DNA of 64,000 nucleotides from Idiomarina sp. (GTDB taxonomy: Bacteria > Pseudomonadota > Gammaproteobacteria > Enterobacterales > Alteromonadaceae): contig JAIUMU010000001.1 of assembly GCA_022565355.1 (NCBI GenBank), forward strand, positions 496,001 to 560,000, read 5' to 3'. Numbering within the stretch: position 1 is the stretch's first letter; each line of letters opens with the position of its first letter. The translations under genes were made by a program, and so were the position numbers. The notes under the pieces were generated by a model. That model was not told the origin of the DNA. It searched no databases and worked only from the letters and a program-made list of their open reading frames with translations. Below, piece after piece: positions 27,243 to 38,409 of this stretch.

Positions 27243-29030
27243 CTACGTAAACCAGCGTGCTGCAAACTCTTCTGCAGCTACCGGTTTGCCGCGTAAAAAG
27301 CCCTGAGTGCGGTTACAACCAAGATTTGCTAACATTTTTTCCTGTTCCGCGGTTTCCACTCCTTCTGCAACCGTAGATAAGTTCAGCGCCTTTGCCATCG
27401 CGATAATCGTTGCCGCTATCGTATATTCGTGCGCACCGGCCGCTAGGTTTTGCACAAAGGAGCGATCAATTTTTAGCATTGAAATCGGAAATTGCGTTAA
27501 ATAAGCAAGTGAAGAGAAGCCTGTGCCAAAATCATCCACGGCAATCGAAATGCCATGTTCGCTAATACGCTGAAACTGGCGCAAAGCCTGCACGGATTTA
27601 CCCATCATAATGCTTTCCGTTAGCTCAACAACCAATCGCCCTTTCGGTAAACTACGCGTTTGTTCAATCAAATAATCCGCCATATAGGGGTCATCAAACT
27701 GGCGCGCGGAAATGTTTACACTCAAATAACCATGATAATTAGGAAGCCAATCATGCAGCTGATGTACCGCTTTGCGCATCACCCAATCACCGAGCTCATG
27801 AATTAAGCCCCGCTCTTCTGCTAACGGGATAAATAACATTGGGCTTACCCAACCCAGCTCTTCATCGTACCAACGGCACAATGCCTCAGCACCGCGCAGC
27901 TTGCCGGTATCGATATCAAATTGGGGTTGGTAATAAAGCAACAGTGTTTCGTTGGCAATTGCCAGTTGCAGGCGTTCCAGCATATGCTGTTCCGTTAACA
28001 GTGCCTCACTCATCGATACATCATAAATGCGGCTTTGTGTGGCGGCTGAGCGAGCATGCTCGAGGGCGATGCTTGCGCGCTGCAACAAGCCATCACTAGA
28101 AATGCCATGCGCTATTTGTTGCCTATCTAACGCGCTATAATTGGCGGCGCCTACGAGCACTTGCACCGAAAAAGTACGGGAATCAACCTGTACAGGCTCA
28201 AAGAAGGCAGATTTAACATTCTCAATCGCTTGCGGTAATTGTGCGGCGTTGGTTTGCGGTAGCAATATACCGAATTCATCACTGCTGAATCGCGCAACGC
28301 AACTATTTTTATCTACATATTCAACTAGCCGTTGGCCAACGGCTTTCAATAGGGCATCACCCACGGCATGATTGTAAGTATCATTCACCTCTTTAAAGCG
28401 GCGAATGTTAATCATCAATACGCTCAATGTTTGCTGCGTAAGCTGAGCTTTTTCGATAGCAGCATCTACCCGATGAATGAACGAGATACGGTTCGGTAGC
28501 CCACTTACCAGATCAGTGAATGCAATATCTGCAATTTTGCGTTCGTGTTCGCGCCGTTGCATTTCAGTAGCCAAGAAACTACCTGCAACCCGCAACACTT
28601 CGATAGCAAGCTCAGGATTGGCAATTTTTTGATTGTGCATCAATGCGATTAAACCGAGCTTCTTTCCCTGTCGGTTTAATAGAGGGAAGCCAATATAACT
28701 TTCCACGCCTATGTCAACGAGCATTTCATCGTTAGGGAATTGTTCCGCAACACCGCCATTGTATAGACAAGCATTTTGCTCATGAATCGTTGCACAGGGC
28801 GTGCCAGTGAGAGAATACTCAATTTCACCATGATGCTGGCCTTTTGAGTAGAAGGCGATTGTTTTAGCCACGAGCTCATCGGGCTTCACCCGCGCCAATA
28901 GCACATGATCAACTGCTAGAATTTCTGTCAGTTGCTCACAAATCAGTTCAAAAAAGTGTTCCTGCTCGCTAAAACTAAACGTATCAGCTAGCGCTCTAAA
29001 CACCTCGTTGGTGCTTGCCTCCATGTGCAT
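27243..29030 (-). CDS. GAF-GGDEF-EAL protein, probable c-di-GMP phosphodiesterase
   Basis: A 595-residue cytoplasmic signalling protein. The N-terminal GAF-like sensor covers about residues 10-155. The GGDEF domain (about 165-335) has SSDEF in place of GGDEF, so cyclase activity is probably lost. The EAL domain (about 345-590) keeps EAL, ELTESIMM, DDFGTGFSSL and KIDRSFV, so it should hydrolyse c-di-GMP. The degenerate GGDEF may bind GTP as an allosteric site, as in other composite proteins. There is no membrane segment. The signal sensed by GAF is unknown. Confidence 0.88.
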   Translation of the reverse strand: MHMEASTNEVFRALADTFSFSEQEHFFELICEQLTEILAVDHVLLARVKPDELVAKTIAFYSKGQHHGEIEYSLTGTPCATIHEQNACLYNGGVAEQFPNDEMLVDIGVESYIGFPLLNRQGKKLGLIALMHNQKIANPELAIEVLRVAGSFLATEMQRREHERKIADIAFTDLVSGLPNRISFIHRVDAAIEKAQLTQQTLSVLMINIRRFKEVNDTYNHAVGDALLKAVGQRLVEYVDKNSCVARFSSDEFGILLPQTNAAQLPQAIENVKSAFFEPVQVDSRTFSVQVLVGAANYSALDRQQIAHGISSDGLLQRASIALEHARSAATQSRIYDVSMSEALLTEQHMLERLQLAIANETLLLYYQPQFDIDTGKLRGAEALCRWYDEELGWVSPMLFIPLAEERGLIHELGDWVMRKAVHQLHDWLPNYHGYLSVNISARQFDDPYMADYLIEQTRSLPKGRLVVELTESIMMGKSVQALRQFQRISEHGISIAVDDFGTGFSSLAYLTQFPISMLKIDRSFVQNLAAGAHEYTIAATIIAMAKALNLSTVAEGVETAEQEKMLANLGCNRTQGFLRGKPVAAEEFAARWFT

Positions 29031-29134
29031 AATTACCCACTTAAGCTATTAATAAATTTACTATAACCAATAACTAACTGCGACGATATATGTCGTTTGT
29101 AAAATTGGGGGAAACCCCCAGTGGAGTTATGTCA

Positions 29135-30685
29135 CTAAAGCAACCAATCGATAGGTAGTAATGAAAAGAAGCGCACCGACATGCGTTGCAACCAAGTGGT
29201 ACCAGGATCGTAATCATATCGACGCATTTCACCAGGCTGGCGCTCAAGCCAATATAACCGGCCACTATCCGCAAGCCTTAGCTCATAAGCTTGAAATGGC
29301 ATTCGTTCGTGGAAGGTTTCATCGATCATTTTCGCCAAATCAGAGCTATCAATCACAAAGCCCAACTCGGTATTTAAACTTACAGAGCGCGGATCAAAGT
29401 TAAACGAACCTACAAATACCCGTTTCCCGTCAATCGCGAAAGTTTTCGCATGTAAGCTTCCGGCACTGCTTGCGAATCGCCCAAGATCTGCATCATATTC
29501 CAGTGCGCGCTGGGTTTGAGTTCGCCGCATCTCATAAATTTGAATACCAGCTCGCAAAAGTTTCTTCCGCCACTTTGCGTAACCCGCATGCACCATAGCA
29601 ACATCCGTTGCTTCTAATGAATTAGTTAAAATGGTGATCTGCACCCCCCGATTTGCCAGCGCTATCAACGCTTCGGTACCGGCTCGGGTAGGCACAAAAT
29701 AAGGGGTAATAAGCTCGAAGTATGATTCCGGTTCACCAATCGCTTTGCGAAGTTGGTAGCTAATCAGTTGCTCACCTTCCGCGTTACCAAGACCCTTACT
29801 GGGATCATCGCTTACCATGGTGGTTTGCACCCAATCAAATTCCACTTCACCACTTAAAATATTACGAATAAACTCCGTATCCATAATCGATTGCATGTAA
29901 TCAAGTAACTCTGCGCGCTCATGCAAAATCAATGATACCGGCCGCGGTAAATAGCGCGAGCGCTTGTTGCCAATATCTACAATTTGATGCAATGGATAAG
30001 ATGAACCACTGTGCCAGAACAAATCAAAATCTTGCGATACTTCATTTACCACCGGCCCAACCGCAAAAACATCAAGATCATTAAACAGCATGCCTTCGCC
30101 AGCACCAAAATAGGAATCACCTACATTTCTGCCGCCCACAATGGTTACCATATTATCCGCAGTGAAGGATTTATTGTGCATGCGCCGGTTTGCCCGATCA
30201 AAATCAGCCATAAAACCAAGCACTCGTGAACGGCGATGTACGAATGGGTTGAATAAACGCACTTCAAAATTGGGATGTTGGTGAACGTGCAGTAAATACC
30301 CCTCAAGCGCAGTAGTATTTAAGTCATCCAATAGTAATCGAACGCGCACACCTCTCTCTGCAGCTTCATAGAGAGCGGATAACAACAGCAGCCCGGTATC
30401 ATCGGCGCGCCAGATATAATATTGCACATCGAGTGTTTGTTCCGCGCGCTCAGCCATTATAATACGCGCGGCAAACGCATCCCATGCATCTGCTAACGGC
30501 AAAATGCCAGAGTTATCACCATTTTCATAAAGCACTGGGGCAAGCTCTTTGCCTAGGCGCGTTTGTTTTGCTGCATCCACACTAAGCGCCTGCGATAGCG
30601 TGCGCTCTTCTAGTGGCGGTAACGTGGTGCATGCACTAACAAACAAGGCGAGTAACAACACAACGAATATTTGAACATAACGCAC
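29135..30685 (-). CDS. Phospholipase D-family lipoprotein, ClsC-like
   Basis: About 516 residues with two HKD motifs, HNKSFTADNMVTIVGGRN and HAKTFAIDGKRVFVGSFNFD, the signature of phospholipase D/cardiolipin synthase enzymes. The overall pattern (DVQYYIWRADDTGLLLLSAL, RVRLLLDDLNT) is that of YmdC/ClsC. The start is placed at GTG 30685, which gives a lipoprotein signal VQIFVVLLLALFVSAC with GAGG upstream. The much longer opening to 30937 runs antisense-free through the end of the ATPase gene and would bury the signal. It is last of a four-gene minus-strand series, 62 bases after the ATPase stop. Confidence 0.82.
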   Translation of the reverse strand: MRYVQIFVVLLLALFVSACTTLPPLEERTLSQALSVDAAKQTRLGKELAPVLYENGDNSGILPLADAWDAFAARIIMAERAEQTLDVQYYIWRADDTGLLLLSALYEAAERGVRVRLLLDDLNTTALEGYLLHVHQHPNFEVRLFNPFVHRRSRVLGFMADFDRANRRMHNKSFTADNMVTIVGGRNVGDSYFGAGEGMLFNDLDVFAVGPVVNEVSQDFDLFWHSGSSYPLHQIVDIGNKRSRYLPRPVSLILHERAELLDYMQSIMDTEFIRNILSGEVEFDWVQTTMVSDDPSKGLGNAEGEQLISYQLRKAIGEPESYFELITPYFVPTRAGTEALIALANRGVQITILTNSLEATDVAMVHAGYAKWRKKLLRAGIQIYEMRRTQTQRALEYDADLGRFASSAGSLHAKTFAIDGKRVFVGSFNFDPRSVSLNTELGFVIDSSDLAKMIDETFHERMPFQAYELRLADSGRLYWLERQPGEMRRYDYDPGTTWLQRMSVRFFSLLPIDWLL

Positions 30686-30747
30686 AGCTATTGCATCCTC
30701 TGCGGTGGGTAAACCAGCTACATAAATCGATTTTCGCGGCGCTAAGT

Positions 30748-33471
30748 TTACTGTTTTTGCAGCGTTTTGCCCAGCCGCGTTTTTCGAATCGCTTTTTCTG
30801 TTTCCAACACGAAAAACACCAAGATGCCAATGCCAACACAAATCAATCCGTGTTGGAATGTTAATGCGGTAGTGCCAAATAATTGCTGCATAAAGGGTAC
30901 GTAAGTGAAAATCGCTTGCAATACAAATACCAAGCAAACAGCAATAAGAACTGGCGGTGTACCTTTAATACCCTGCAATGAAAGAGATTTACCATGTAAA
31001 TAACGTACGCTAAATAAGTACCATACTTCCATTGCCACCAAGGTATTTACGGCCATGGTGCGCGCGTAACTCTCGGAAAGCCCTTGCGCAAGAGACCATT
31101 GAAATACGCTGAAAATACCTACAGTAAACACCACAGAAACAAATACAATGCGCCACAATAGTAAGCGTGAAATCAACGGCTCTAAAGGGTTTCTGGGCGG
31201 GCGCTGCATTACTCCGGGCTCACTGCGCTCAAAGGCTAGCGCTAAGGCCAAGGCGATAGAGCTTACCATGTTCACCCATAATATTTGCAGCGGCATGATA
31301 GGTAATGTAAGAGCAAACAAAAGCGCTAAGATAATCGCTAACGATTCTCCCCCATTCACAGGCAATAGAAAGCCAATCGCTTTCTTCAGGTTATCGTAAA
31401 CAGTGCGCCCTGCGCGCACTGCGCTTACAATACTGGCAAAGTTATCATCGGTGATGACCATCTCGCTCGCTTCGCGTGCTGCCTCAGTACCGCTTTTGCC
31501 CATCGCAATGCCAACATCCGCACGCTTCAATGCAGGAGCATCATTCACGCCATCGCCGGTCATTGCTACTACATCACCATTCTTTTGCAGTGCAGTTACC
31601 AAGCGTAATTTATGTTCCGGTGTTGTTCGTGCATATATATTAACGTTGCCGATCGTTGCCGCCAGATCCTCGTCACTCATGTTATCAATATCAGTTCCCG
31701 ACAAAGCATTATCGGTATTCTCTAAGCCTAGCTGAGCACCGATCGCTTTTGCGGTACCCAAGTGATCGCCGGTAATCATCTTCACTTGAATACCTGCGGT
31801 TTTGCACTCTGCTATTGCTTGCTTCGCCTCTTCGCGCGGCGGGTCTATTAACCCAGCAAAACCGAGGAAATGTATGCCGTTCGATGGCGATGCGGCATTC
31901 AGATCATCATGAGTTATTTTTGTACAATCAGCATTCACGAATTTATATGCAAAACCCAGTACACGCATGCCATTGGTTGCTAGATTATCAATTTGCTCAT
32001 GCAAGCCCTGCTCTTCTTCCTTACTTAAGTGCGCCATCGCTATGATGCGTTCTGGCGCACCCTTAATTAGAATAATTCGTTTTTGTGCTAATTCACCCGG
32101 GCTGGGTTCATCACCAAATTGAAAGAAATCCGCGTTGTGTAGAGTAGCCATATATTTGTGGCGGGAATCAAACGGAATAAAATCAACCCGAGCATGGGCA
32201 CTAGTGATTTGTTCGCAAGAGATCTGGGCTTTCTGTGCGGCAACCAGTAACGCCCCTTCCATAGGGTCACCTACTACTTCCCAAGCATTCCCCACATCCT
32301 TCACTTCACTATCGTTACACAACACCCCCACATGCAGCAGGTTAATGAGCTTCGTATCAGCATCTGGATTATTGAACTTAGAGTGGCTAAACGCTCCGTC
32401 TTTGTTATAACCACTTCCGGAAATAACCCACGCCTCAGATTCGGTAGCTATTTGTGCGACCATCATTTCATTGCGCGTTAGCGTGCCAGTTTTATCTGAA
32501 CAAATAGTAGACACCGCGCCTAACGTTTCTACGGCGGGAAGTTTACGAATGATACTTTTCCGGTGGGCTAATCGGGTTACACCAATGGCTAGTGCAACAG
32601 TAAGAACTGTGGGCAATCCCTCGGGTATCGCAGCAACAATTAAGCTCACTACCGCCATAAACAGGTATGTAGGATCATTACCACGCAATAGGCCGAATAA
32701 AAATACCAGCAAGCCAAAGCCCACCACAACTAAGGTAAGGTACTTCGCAAACTGCGCCATTTGTTGAATTAACGGCGTGGTTAATGTGGTTACTTTGTTT
32801 AATAGCCGATTAATGCGGCCAAGCTCAGTATCTACGCCTGTGGCAATCACCACACCTACGGCTCTACCTTGGGTAACAAGGGTTCCAAAATAGGCCATAT
32901 TGTTACGATCGGCCAAGGGGGTATTCGAATCAATCGCTGCAGTGGATTTCTCCACGGCTACCGATTCTCCAGTTAACGGTGCTTCTTGAATGGCCACATT
33001 ATGAGTGCTTAGTAACCGTAGATCGGCCGGCACTTTATCACCCGCATCAAGAATAACGATGTCGCCCACCACCAAATTTCGGGCAGGTATCTTCTCGCTT
33101 TTACCAGAGCGCCGCACTGTACTCTGAATTTGCAGCATTTTTTGAATAGCATTAAGGGCTTTTTCAGCGCGCCCTTCTTGATAGAAGCCAATACTCGCGT
33201 TGATGATCACTACCGCTAAAATAACCGCCATATCAAGCCATTCAGCTAATATGCCGGCCAGCAAAGCGGCTACGAGTAAAACGTAGATAAGCAAATTATT
33301 AAATTGTAGTAAAAAACGCTTCCAAGCAGGGATTGCAGGCTTGGTTGGCAATTCATTAGGGCCGTTTTCCGCCAGCCTACGCTCCGCTTCTTGAGAAGTT
33401 AACCCCTGTTCAAGTGAGGTTGCAAAGTGTTGCTGAATTTCGCTTGCTGATTTCGCATGCCAGCCCTTCAT
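30748..33471 (-). CDS. P2-type cation-transporting ATPase
   Basis: A 907-residue inner-membrane pump with the full set of P-type marks: cation ATPase N-domain, APLTGESVAVEK, VVAAIPEGLPTVLTVALAIG in helix 4, the phosphorylated aspartate in CSDKTGTLTRNEMM (about residue 325), KGAPERI, and MTGDGVNDAPALKRADVGIAMG. The PEGLP motif places it with calcium/manganese (SERCA/PMR1-like) or mixed P2 pumps rather than heavy-metal P1B pumps. Ion identity is not settled. ATG at 33471 has AGGA 9 bases upstream and is only 5 bases past the CoA-transferase stop. Confidence 0.9.
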   Translation of the reverse strand: MKGWHAKSASEIQQHFATSLEQGLTSQEAERRLAENGPNELPTKPAIPAWKRFLLQFNNLLIYVLLVAALLAGILAEWLDMAVILAVVIINASIGFYQEGRAEKALNAIQKMLQIQSTVRRSGKSEKIPARNLVVGDIVILDAGDKVPADLRLLSTHNVAIQEAPLTGESVAVEKSTAAIDSNTPLADRNNMAYFGTLVTQGRAVGVVIATGVDTELGRINRLLNKVTTLTTPLIQQMAQFAKYLTLVVVGFGLLVFLFGLLRGNDPTYLFMAVVSLIVAAIPEGLPTVLTVALAIGVTRLAHRKSIIRKLPAVETLGAVSTICSDKTGTLTRNEMMVAQIATESEAWVISGSGYNKDGAFSHSKFNNPDADTKLINLLHVGVLCNDSEVKDVGNAWEVVGDPMEGALLVAAQKAQISCEQITSAHARVDFIPFDSRHKYMATLHNADFFQFGDEPSPGELAQKRIILIKGAPERIIAMAHLSKEEEQGLHEQIDNLATNGMRVLGFAYKFVNADCTKITHDDLNAASPSNGIHFLGFAGLIDPPREEAKQAIAECKTAGIQVKMITGDHLGTAKAIGAQLGLENTDNALSGTDIDNMSDEDLAATIGNVNIYARTTPEHKLRLVTALQKNGDVVAMTGDGVNDAPALKRADVGIAMGKSGTEAAREASEMVITDDNFASIVSAVRAGRTVYDNLKKAIGFLLPVNGGESLAIILALLFALTLPIMPLQILWVNMVSSIALALALAFERSEPGVMQRPPRNPLEPLISRLLLWRIVFVSVVFTVGIFSVFQWSLAQGLSESYARTMAVNTLVAMEVWYLFSVRYLHGKSLSLQGIKGTPPVLIAVCLVFVLQAIFTYVPFMQQLFGTTALTFQHGLICVGIGILVFFVLETEKAIRKTRLGKTLQKQ

Positions 33472-33476
33472 AATAA

Positions 33477-34760
33477 CTATCCTTTGATATGTAAGCCCCA
33501 CGTATCACGGGCTTCACGAGCTAACTGTTCCTGAAATTGTGGCGCCGCCACCTTAATAAGCTCACTAGCGCGTTCATTCATACTGCGTGCACGCAGGTTG
33601 GCTACACCATATTCGGTAACAATGTAATGCACATGCGCCCGCGTAGTTACTACACCAGCACCAGGGCTAAGCATGGTGCTAATACGCGATACTGAGCCAC
33701 CTGCTGCAGTAGCAGGCAGCGCAATTACCGAGCGACCGCCTTCCGACAAACTCGCCCCGCGAACAAAATCCATTTGCCCACCAACCCCTGAGTAAATTGC
33801 AGTACCCAGCGAATCAGCACACACTTGGCCACTTAAATCCACTTGTAAGGCACTATTTATCGCCATTACTTGCTTATTCTGGCGAATTACCGAAGTATCA
33901 TTTGTATATTCAACATCAAGAAACGCCACTTCGGGATTATCATCTACGAAATCATACAAAGCTTGGCTACCCATCGCGAACGTAGTAACAATACGGCCTC
34001 GATGCTTGCGTTTGCGGGAATTATTGATCACACCAGCTTGCACTAGCGGTAGCACCCCATCAGAAAACATTTCTGTATGGATACCTAAATCACGCCGATC
34101 ACCTAAACATGCCAAGGTAGCGTCGGGAATTGCACCAATCCCCATTTGTAAACAATCACCATCGCCTATTAGTGCTGCCACATTACGGCCAATTTGTTGT
34201 GTTACTTGGCTTTGCTGCGGCTGCGCATGCAATGGCATTGCCGCGCTGTGCTCAAAATAGCGGGTAAACTGGCTTACGTGTACGAAAGAATCGCCATGAG
34301 TTCTTGGCATTCTCGGATTAATCCACGCAATAACCTTCTTCGCCATTTGCAATGCTGCCCGAGTAGCTTCAACCGATATGCCTAAGCTGCAATAGCCATG
34401 CGCATCTGGAGGTGAAACCTGAACTAAAACCGCATCTAAATGCTGCTCTTTGGAACGAAATAGCTTGGGTATCTCCGATAAAAACATTGGCACGTAATCG
34501 GCCAAACCCTGCTTCACCGCATTGCGAGTTGCGGCACCCACAAAGAATGCTCGTTGACGAAGATGGCCTTGCAATTCGGGATTGCACAAGGCACCACTTT
34601 TTTCAGTGTGTAACTGTAACAACGTTAGATTACGCCGCTCCATCGCCACTTCCGCGAGCGCATCAAGGAGTAAATAGGGAGTTGCCGCCATTGATTGGCA
34701 CCAAATTACATCATCATTATCAATTACAGAAACAGCCTCAACGGCCGTGTTTACCCGCAT
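33477..34760 (-). CDS. Acetyl-CoA hydrolase / 4-hydroxybutyrate CoA-transferase family
   Basis: A 427-residue enzyme moving CoA between acyl groups, or hydrolysing acetyl-CoA. The GIHTEMFSDGVLPLV segment contains the probable catalytic glutamate. YSGVGGQMDFVRGASLSEGGRSVIALPAT is the conserved glycine-rich block of the C-terminal domain. Length fits the family. ATG at 34760 has AGGAG 7 bases upstream, and the gap to the previous gene is 10 bases. Its place between a beta-CASP hydrolase and a cation pump suggests an operon, but the acyl substrate cannot be told. Confidence 0.87.
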   Translation of the reverse strand: MRVNTAVEAVSVIDNDDVIWCQSMAATPYLLLDALAEVAMERRNLTLLQLHTEKSGALCNPELQGHLRQRAFFVGAATRNAVKQGLADYVPMFLSEIPKLFRSKEQHLDAVLVQVSPPDAHGYCSLGISVEATRAALQMAKKVIAWINPRMPRTHGDSFVHVSQFTRYFEHSAAMPLHAQPQQSQVTQQIGRNVAALIGDGDCLQMGIGAIPDATLACLGDRRDLGIHTEMFSDGVLPLVQAGVINNSRKRKHRGRIVTTFAMGSQALYDFVDDNPEVAFLDVEYTNDTSVIRQNKQVMAINSALQVDLSGQVCADSLGTAIYSGVGGQMDFVRGASLSEGGRSVIALPATAAGGSVSRISTMLSPGAGVVTTRAHVHYIVTEYGVANLRARSMNERASELIKVAAPQFQEQLAREARDTWGLHIKG

Positions 34761-34770
34761 TACAAACTCC

Positions 34771-36129
34771 TTATTCAACTCGCAAAATGCTCATATGATC
34801 TGGAATATCAACATCATAATCACTATGTTCAGAAAGGTAATCACGGAAGCATTCCAAAGCATCTGGCTCGCCGTGCACTAATTGAATATTCGTGCCCGCT
34901 GGCAACTTCGATGCTTTTAACCACTCATGTAACTCAAAATAATCAGCGTGGCCGGATAAACCATCGAGAATTTCAATTCGTGCGCGAACCGGAATCCAAT
35001 CGCCATGCACTTTGATATGCTGTACGCCTTGCTGCATCTTTGCGCCACGGGTGCCGCCGGCTTGATAACCAGAAAACAGCACTGTTGTTCTATGGTCTGC
35101 AAGCCAATGCTTAAAGTGATGCAAAATACGGCCGCCGGTAGCCATACCCGAGCCAGCAATAATGATATGCGGCCCTTTTACGCTACCTATCGCTTTTGAA
35201 TCATCTACGGTTTTACTGTATTCGATTACCTGCTCAGCACGCTCGCATTGTTCGGCGCTCAAGCGATGATATTCATGGTGGCGGCGATATATATGAGAAA
35301 CTCTAATCGCCATAGGGCTATCTAAAAACACCGGTACTTTCGGTATTTTCCCGGCATCCATTAACGATACAATCAGGTGTTGCAATAGTTGTGCACGGCC
35401 TACCGCAAAGCTGGGGATGAGCACTACACCACCGGCTTTCATAGTGCTGTTAATGATTTCCGCCAGCTGTTCGCAAATATCAGCGTCCTCGTGGCGGCGA
35501 TCACCATAGGTTGATTCTAATAACAATACATCTACGGCTGGTAACACTTCCGGTGGCTTCATCAACAAATCATTGCTACGCCCAACATCACCGCTGAAAC
35601 CCACCCGTTTGCCGTTGGCTTCTACTACAATACTAGCCGCACCTAAAATGTGGCCAACCGCAGTAAACTCCACGCTAATATCACCAATCTGTAGCTGTTT
35701 CTTAAACTCTACCGAGCGGCATAATTTGAATGCTTTCAGCGCGTCGTCTTCGGTGTACAAAGCTTCGGGATTTTCGTGTTTGCTCAAGCGATGCTTGCCT
35801 AAATATTTAGCATCTTCTTCTTGAATGCGGCCCGAATCAGGCCATAAAACTTGGCACAAATCGAGGGTGCCTTGATGGGCATACACAGGCCCACGATAAC
35901 CGTGTTTATAGAGTACAGGAACATAACCAGAATGATCGAGGTGCGCATGGGTGAGGAGCACAGCATCAACGTTATCGATGCCAAGAGGAAGTGGCTGCCA
36001 ATTACGTTTTCGTAGCCACTTGTAACCCTGAAACAACCCACAATCAATCAAAATGCGGGTTGTTTCAGTTTCAACTAAATACTTAGAGCCAGTAACTGTT
36101 TCCGTTCCGCCCAGAAATACAATGCGCAT
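34771..36129 (-). CDS. Metallo-beta-lactamase/beta-CASP RNase-like protein
   Basis: A 452-residue member of the metallo-beta-CASP family (YsxB/CPSF73-like exonuclease group). Zinc-binding HAHLDH at residues 61-66, GHILGAAS and FSGDVGR belong to the MBL domain. The beta-CASP insert follows (LLLESTYGDRRHED, IPSFAVGRAQ, SPMAIRVSHIY), and the RNA-metabolism end includes SGMATGGRILHH and DGLSGHADY. It should be a cytoplasmic RNA endo- or exonuclease, though few bacterial proteins of this subgroup are characterised. ATG at 36129 has GGAG 7 bases upstream. First gene of the four-gene series. Confidence 0.88.
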   Translation of the reverse strand: MRIVFLGGTETVTGSKYLVETETTRILIDCGLFQGYKWLRKRNWQPLPLGIDNVDAVLLTHAHLDHSGYVPVLYKHGYRGPVYAHQGTLDLCQVLWPDSGRIQEEDAKYLGKHRLSKHENPEALYTEDDALKAFKLCRSVEFKKQLQIGDISVEFTAVGHILGAASIVVEANGKRVGFSGDVGRSNDLLMKPPEVLPAVDVLLLESTYGDRRHEDADICEQLAEIINSTMKAGGVVLIPSFAVGRAQLLQHLIVSLMDAGKIPKVPVFLDSPMAIRVSHIYRRHHEYHRLSAEQCERAEQVIEYSKTVDDSKAIGSVKGPHIIIAGSGMATGGRILHHFKHWLADHRTTVLFSGYQAGGTRGAKMQQGVQHIKVHGDWIPVRARIEILDGLSGHADYFELHEWLKASKLPAGTNIQLVHGEPDALECFRDYLSEHSDYDVDIPDHMSILRVE

Positions 36130-36248
36130 ATGCAACTCCATTAGCAATCATAGAGCTTAAGCATAGCCCCTGTTGGGCAAGGAAACTAGTGTGTTAACGG
36201 TTAAATTTCACCCGTATTGCATACAAAGCTTGTTTATTTATCAACATC

Positions 36249-36262
36249 TTGCGCTAGCGCAA
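36249..36262. repeat. Perfect 14-bp palindrome at the fghA stop
   Basis: TTGCGCTAGCGCAA straddles the TAG stop of fghA at 36254-36256. It could be a weak terminator stem or a protein site. No T run follows. Confidence 0.6.
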
Positions 36263-37120
36263 ATTACTTGCGTGAAAGCGCAAATGTTCATCAATAAAAG
36301 TAGCAATAAAGTAATAGCTATGATCATAGCCCGGTTGATAGCGAATATTTGCGCCAGCACCAGTTTCCGCATTGATTTTAATGATCGTATCCGTGTGTAA
36401 TTGCTCTGCTAGAAAGTTATCTGCATCACCTTGATCGATCAAAATCGGCGGGATCTTCTGCTGTCCACGTTCCGCCAATAAAACTGAGGCATCATAAGCA
36501 CGCCATTGCTGCTGATCATCACCTAAGTAGCCGCTGAACGCCTTCTTTCCCCAATCGCATTGTATTGGGTTTACAATTGGCGCAAATGCCGAAATTGAAC
36601 TGTAACGCTCGCTATTTCGTAAGCCGATTACTAACGCACCATGGCCACCCATCGAATGCCCACTAATGGCTCGATCTGCAGTAATCGGCAGCCCAGCCTC
36701 TACCAACGTTGGTAGTTCATGCACGATGTAATCGTACATTTGATAATGCTGGGCAAAAGGTTCTTGCGTTGCATTCACATAAAACCCTGCACCTAAGCCG
36801 AAATCATAAGCGCCGTCAGGATCATCAGCTACATCCTCGCCACGCGGGCTAGTATCAGGAATAATTAAAGCGATACCTAGCTCGGCAGCTGCCCTCTGGG
36901 CACCTGATTTACTGGAGAAATTCTCATCAGTACAGGTTAAGCCAGAAAGCCAATACACCGCAGGAACTGCTTGTTGTGCCGCTTGTGGCGGCAGGAATAC
37001 AGAAAACGCCATACTACAATTTAGCGCTTCTGAACGGTGCGAGAAACGCAGTTGTTGGCCGCCAAACACCTTCTTTTGATCGGTTAATTCAACATCTGCG
37101 CGCTTGCTGAAATACTCCAT
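36254..37120 (-). CDS. fghA: S-formylglutathione hydrolase
   Basis: A 288-residue esterase-D-like alpha/beta hydrolase that releases formate and glutathione from S-formylglutathione, the second step of formaldehyde detoxification. The nucleophile Ser156 lies in GHSMGGHGALV. LSGLTCTDENF and DTSPRG are the family's N-terminal signatures, and DQGDADNFL plus GYDHSYYFI supply Asp and His. The gap to adhC upstream is 34 bases on the same strand, so they form one operon. Confidence 0.95.
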   Translation of the reverse strand: MEYFSKRADVELTDQKKVFGGQQLRFSHRSEALNCSMAFSVFLPPQAAQQAVPAVYWLSGLTCTDENFSSKSGAQRAAAELGIALIIPDTSPRGEDVADDPDGAYDFGLGAGFYVNATQEPFAQHYQMYDYIVHELPTLVEAGLPITADRAISGHSMGGHGALVIGLRNSERYSSISAFAPIVNPIQCDWGKKAFSGYLGDDQQQWRAYDASVLLAERGQQKIPPILIDQGDADNFLAEQLHTDTIIKINAETGAGANIRYQPGYDHSYYFIATFIDEHLRFHASNLR

Positions 37121-37154
37121 GCATTCTCCTTAGCTTAAGTATATAACGCTATGA

Positions 37155-38300
<1,146 letters not shown>

Positions 38301-38409
38301 CTATTGCACATGATGCATATCAACAGTGTAGAACATTGTAATTGTTTCTCACTGAATGATAATGGCGTATAGTTAAATTCACTTTTTCATATATGGAATA
38401 ATCATTGCG

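Noticed and set aside
30686..30937. N-terminal extension of the PLD lipoprotein
   Set aside because: It reads through the end of the ATPase gene in another frame and would hide a clear lipoprotein signal. GTG at 30685 is better.
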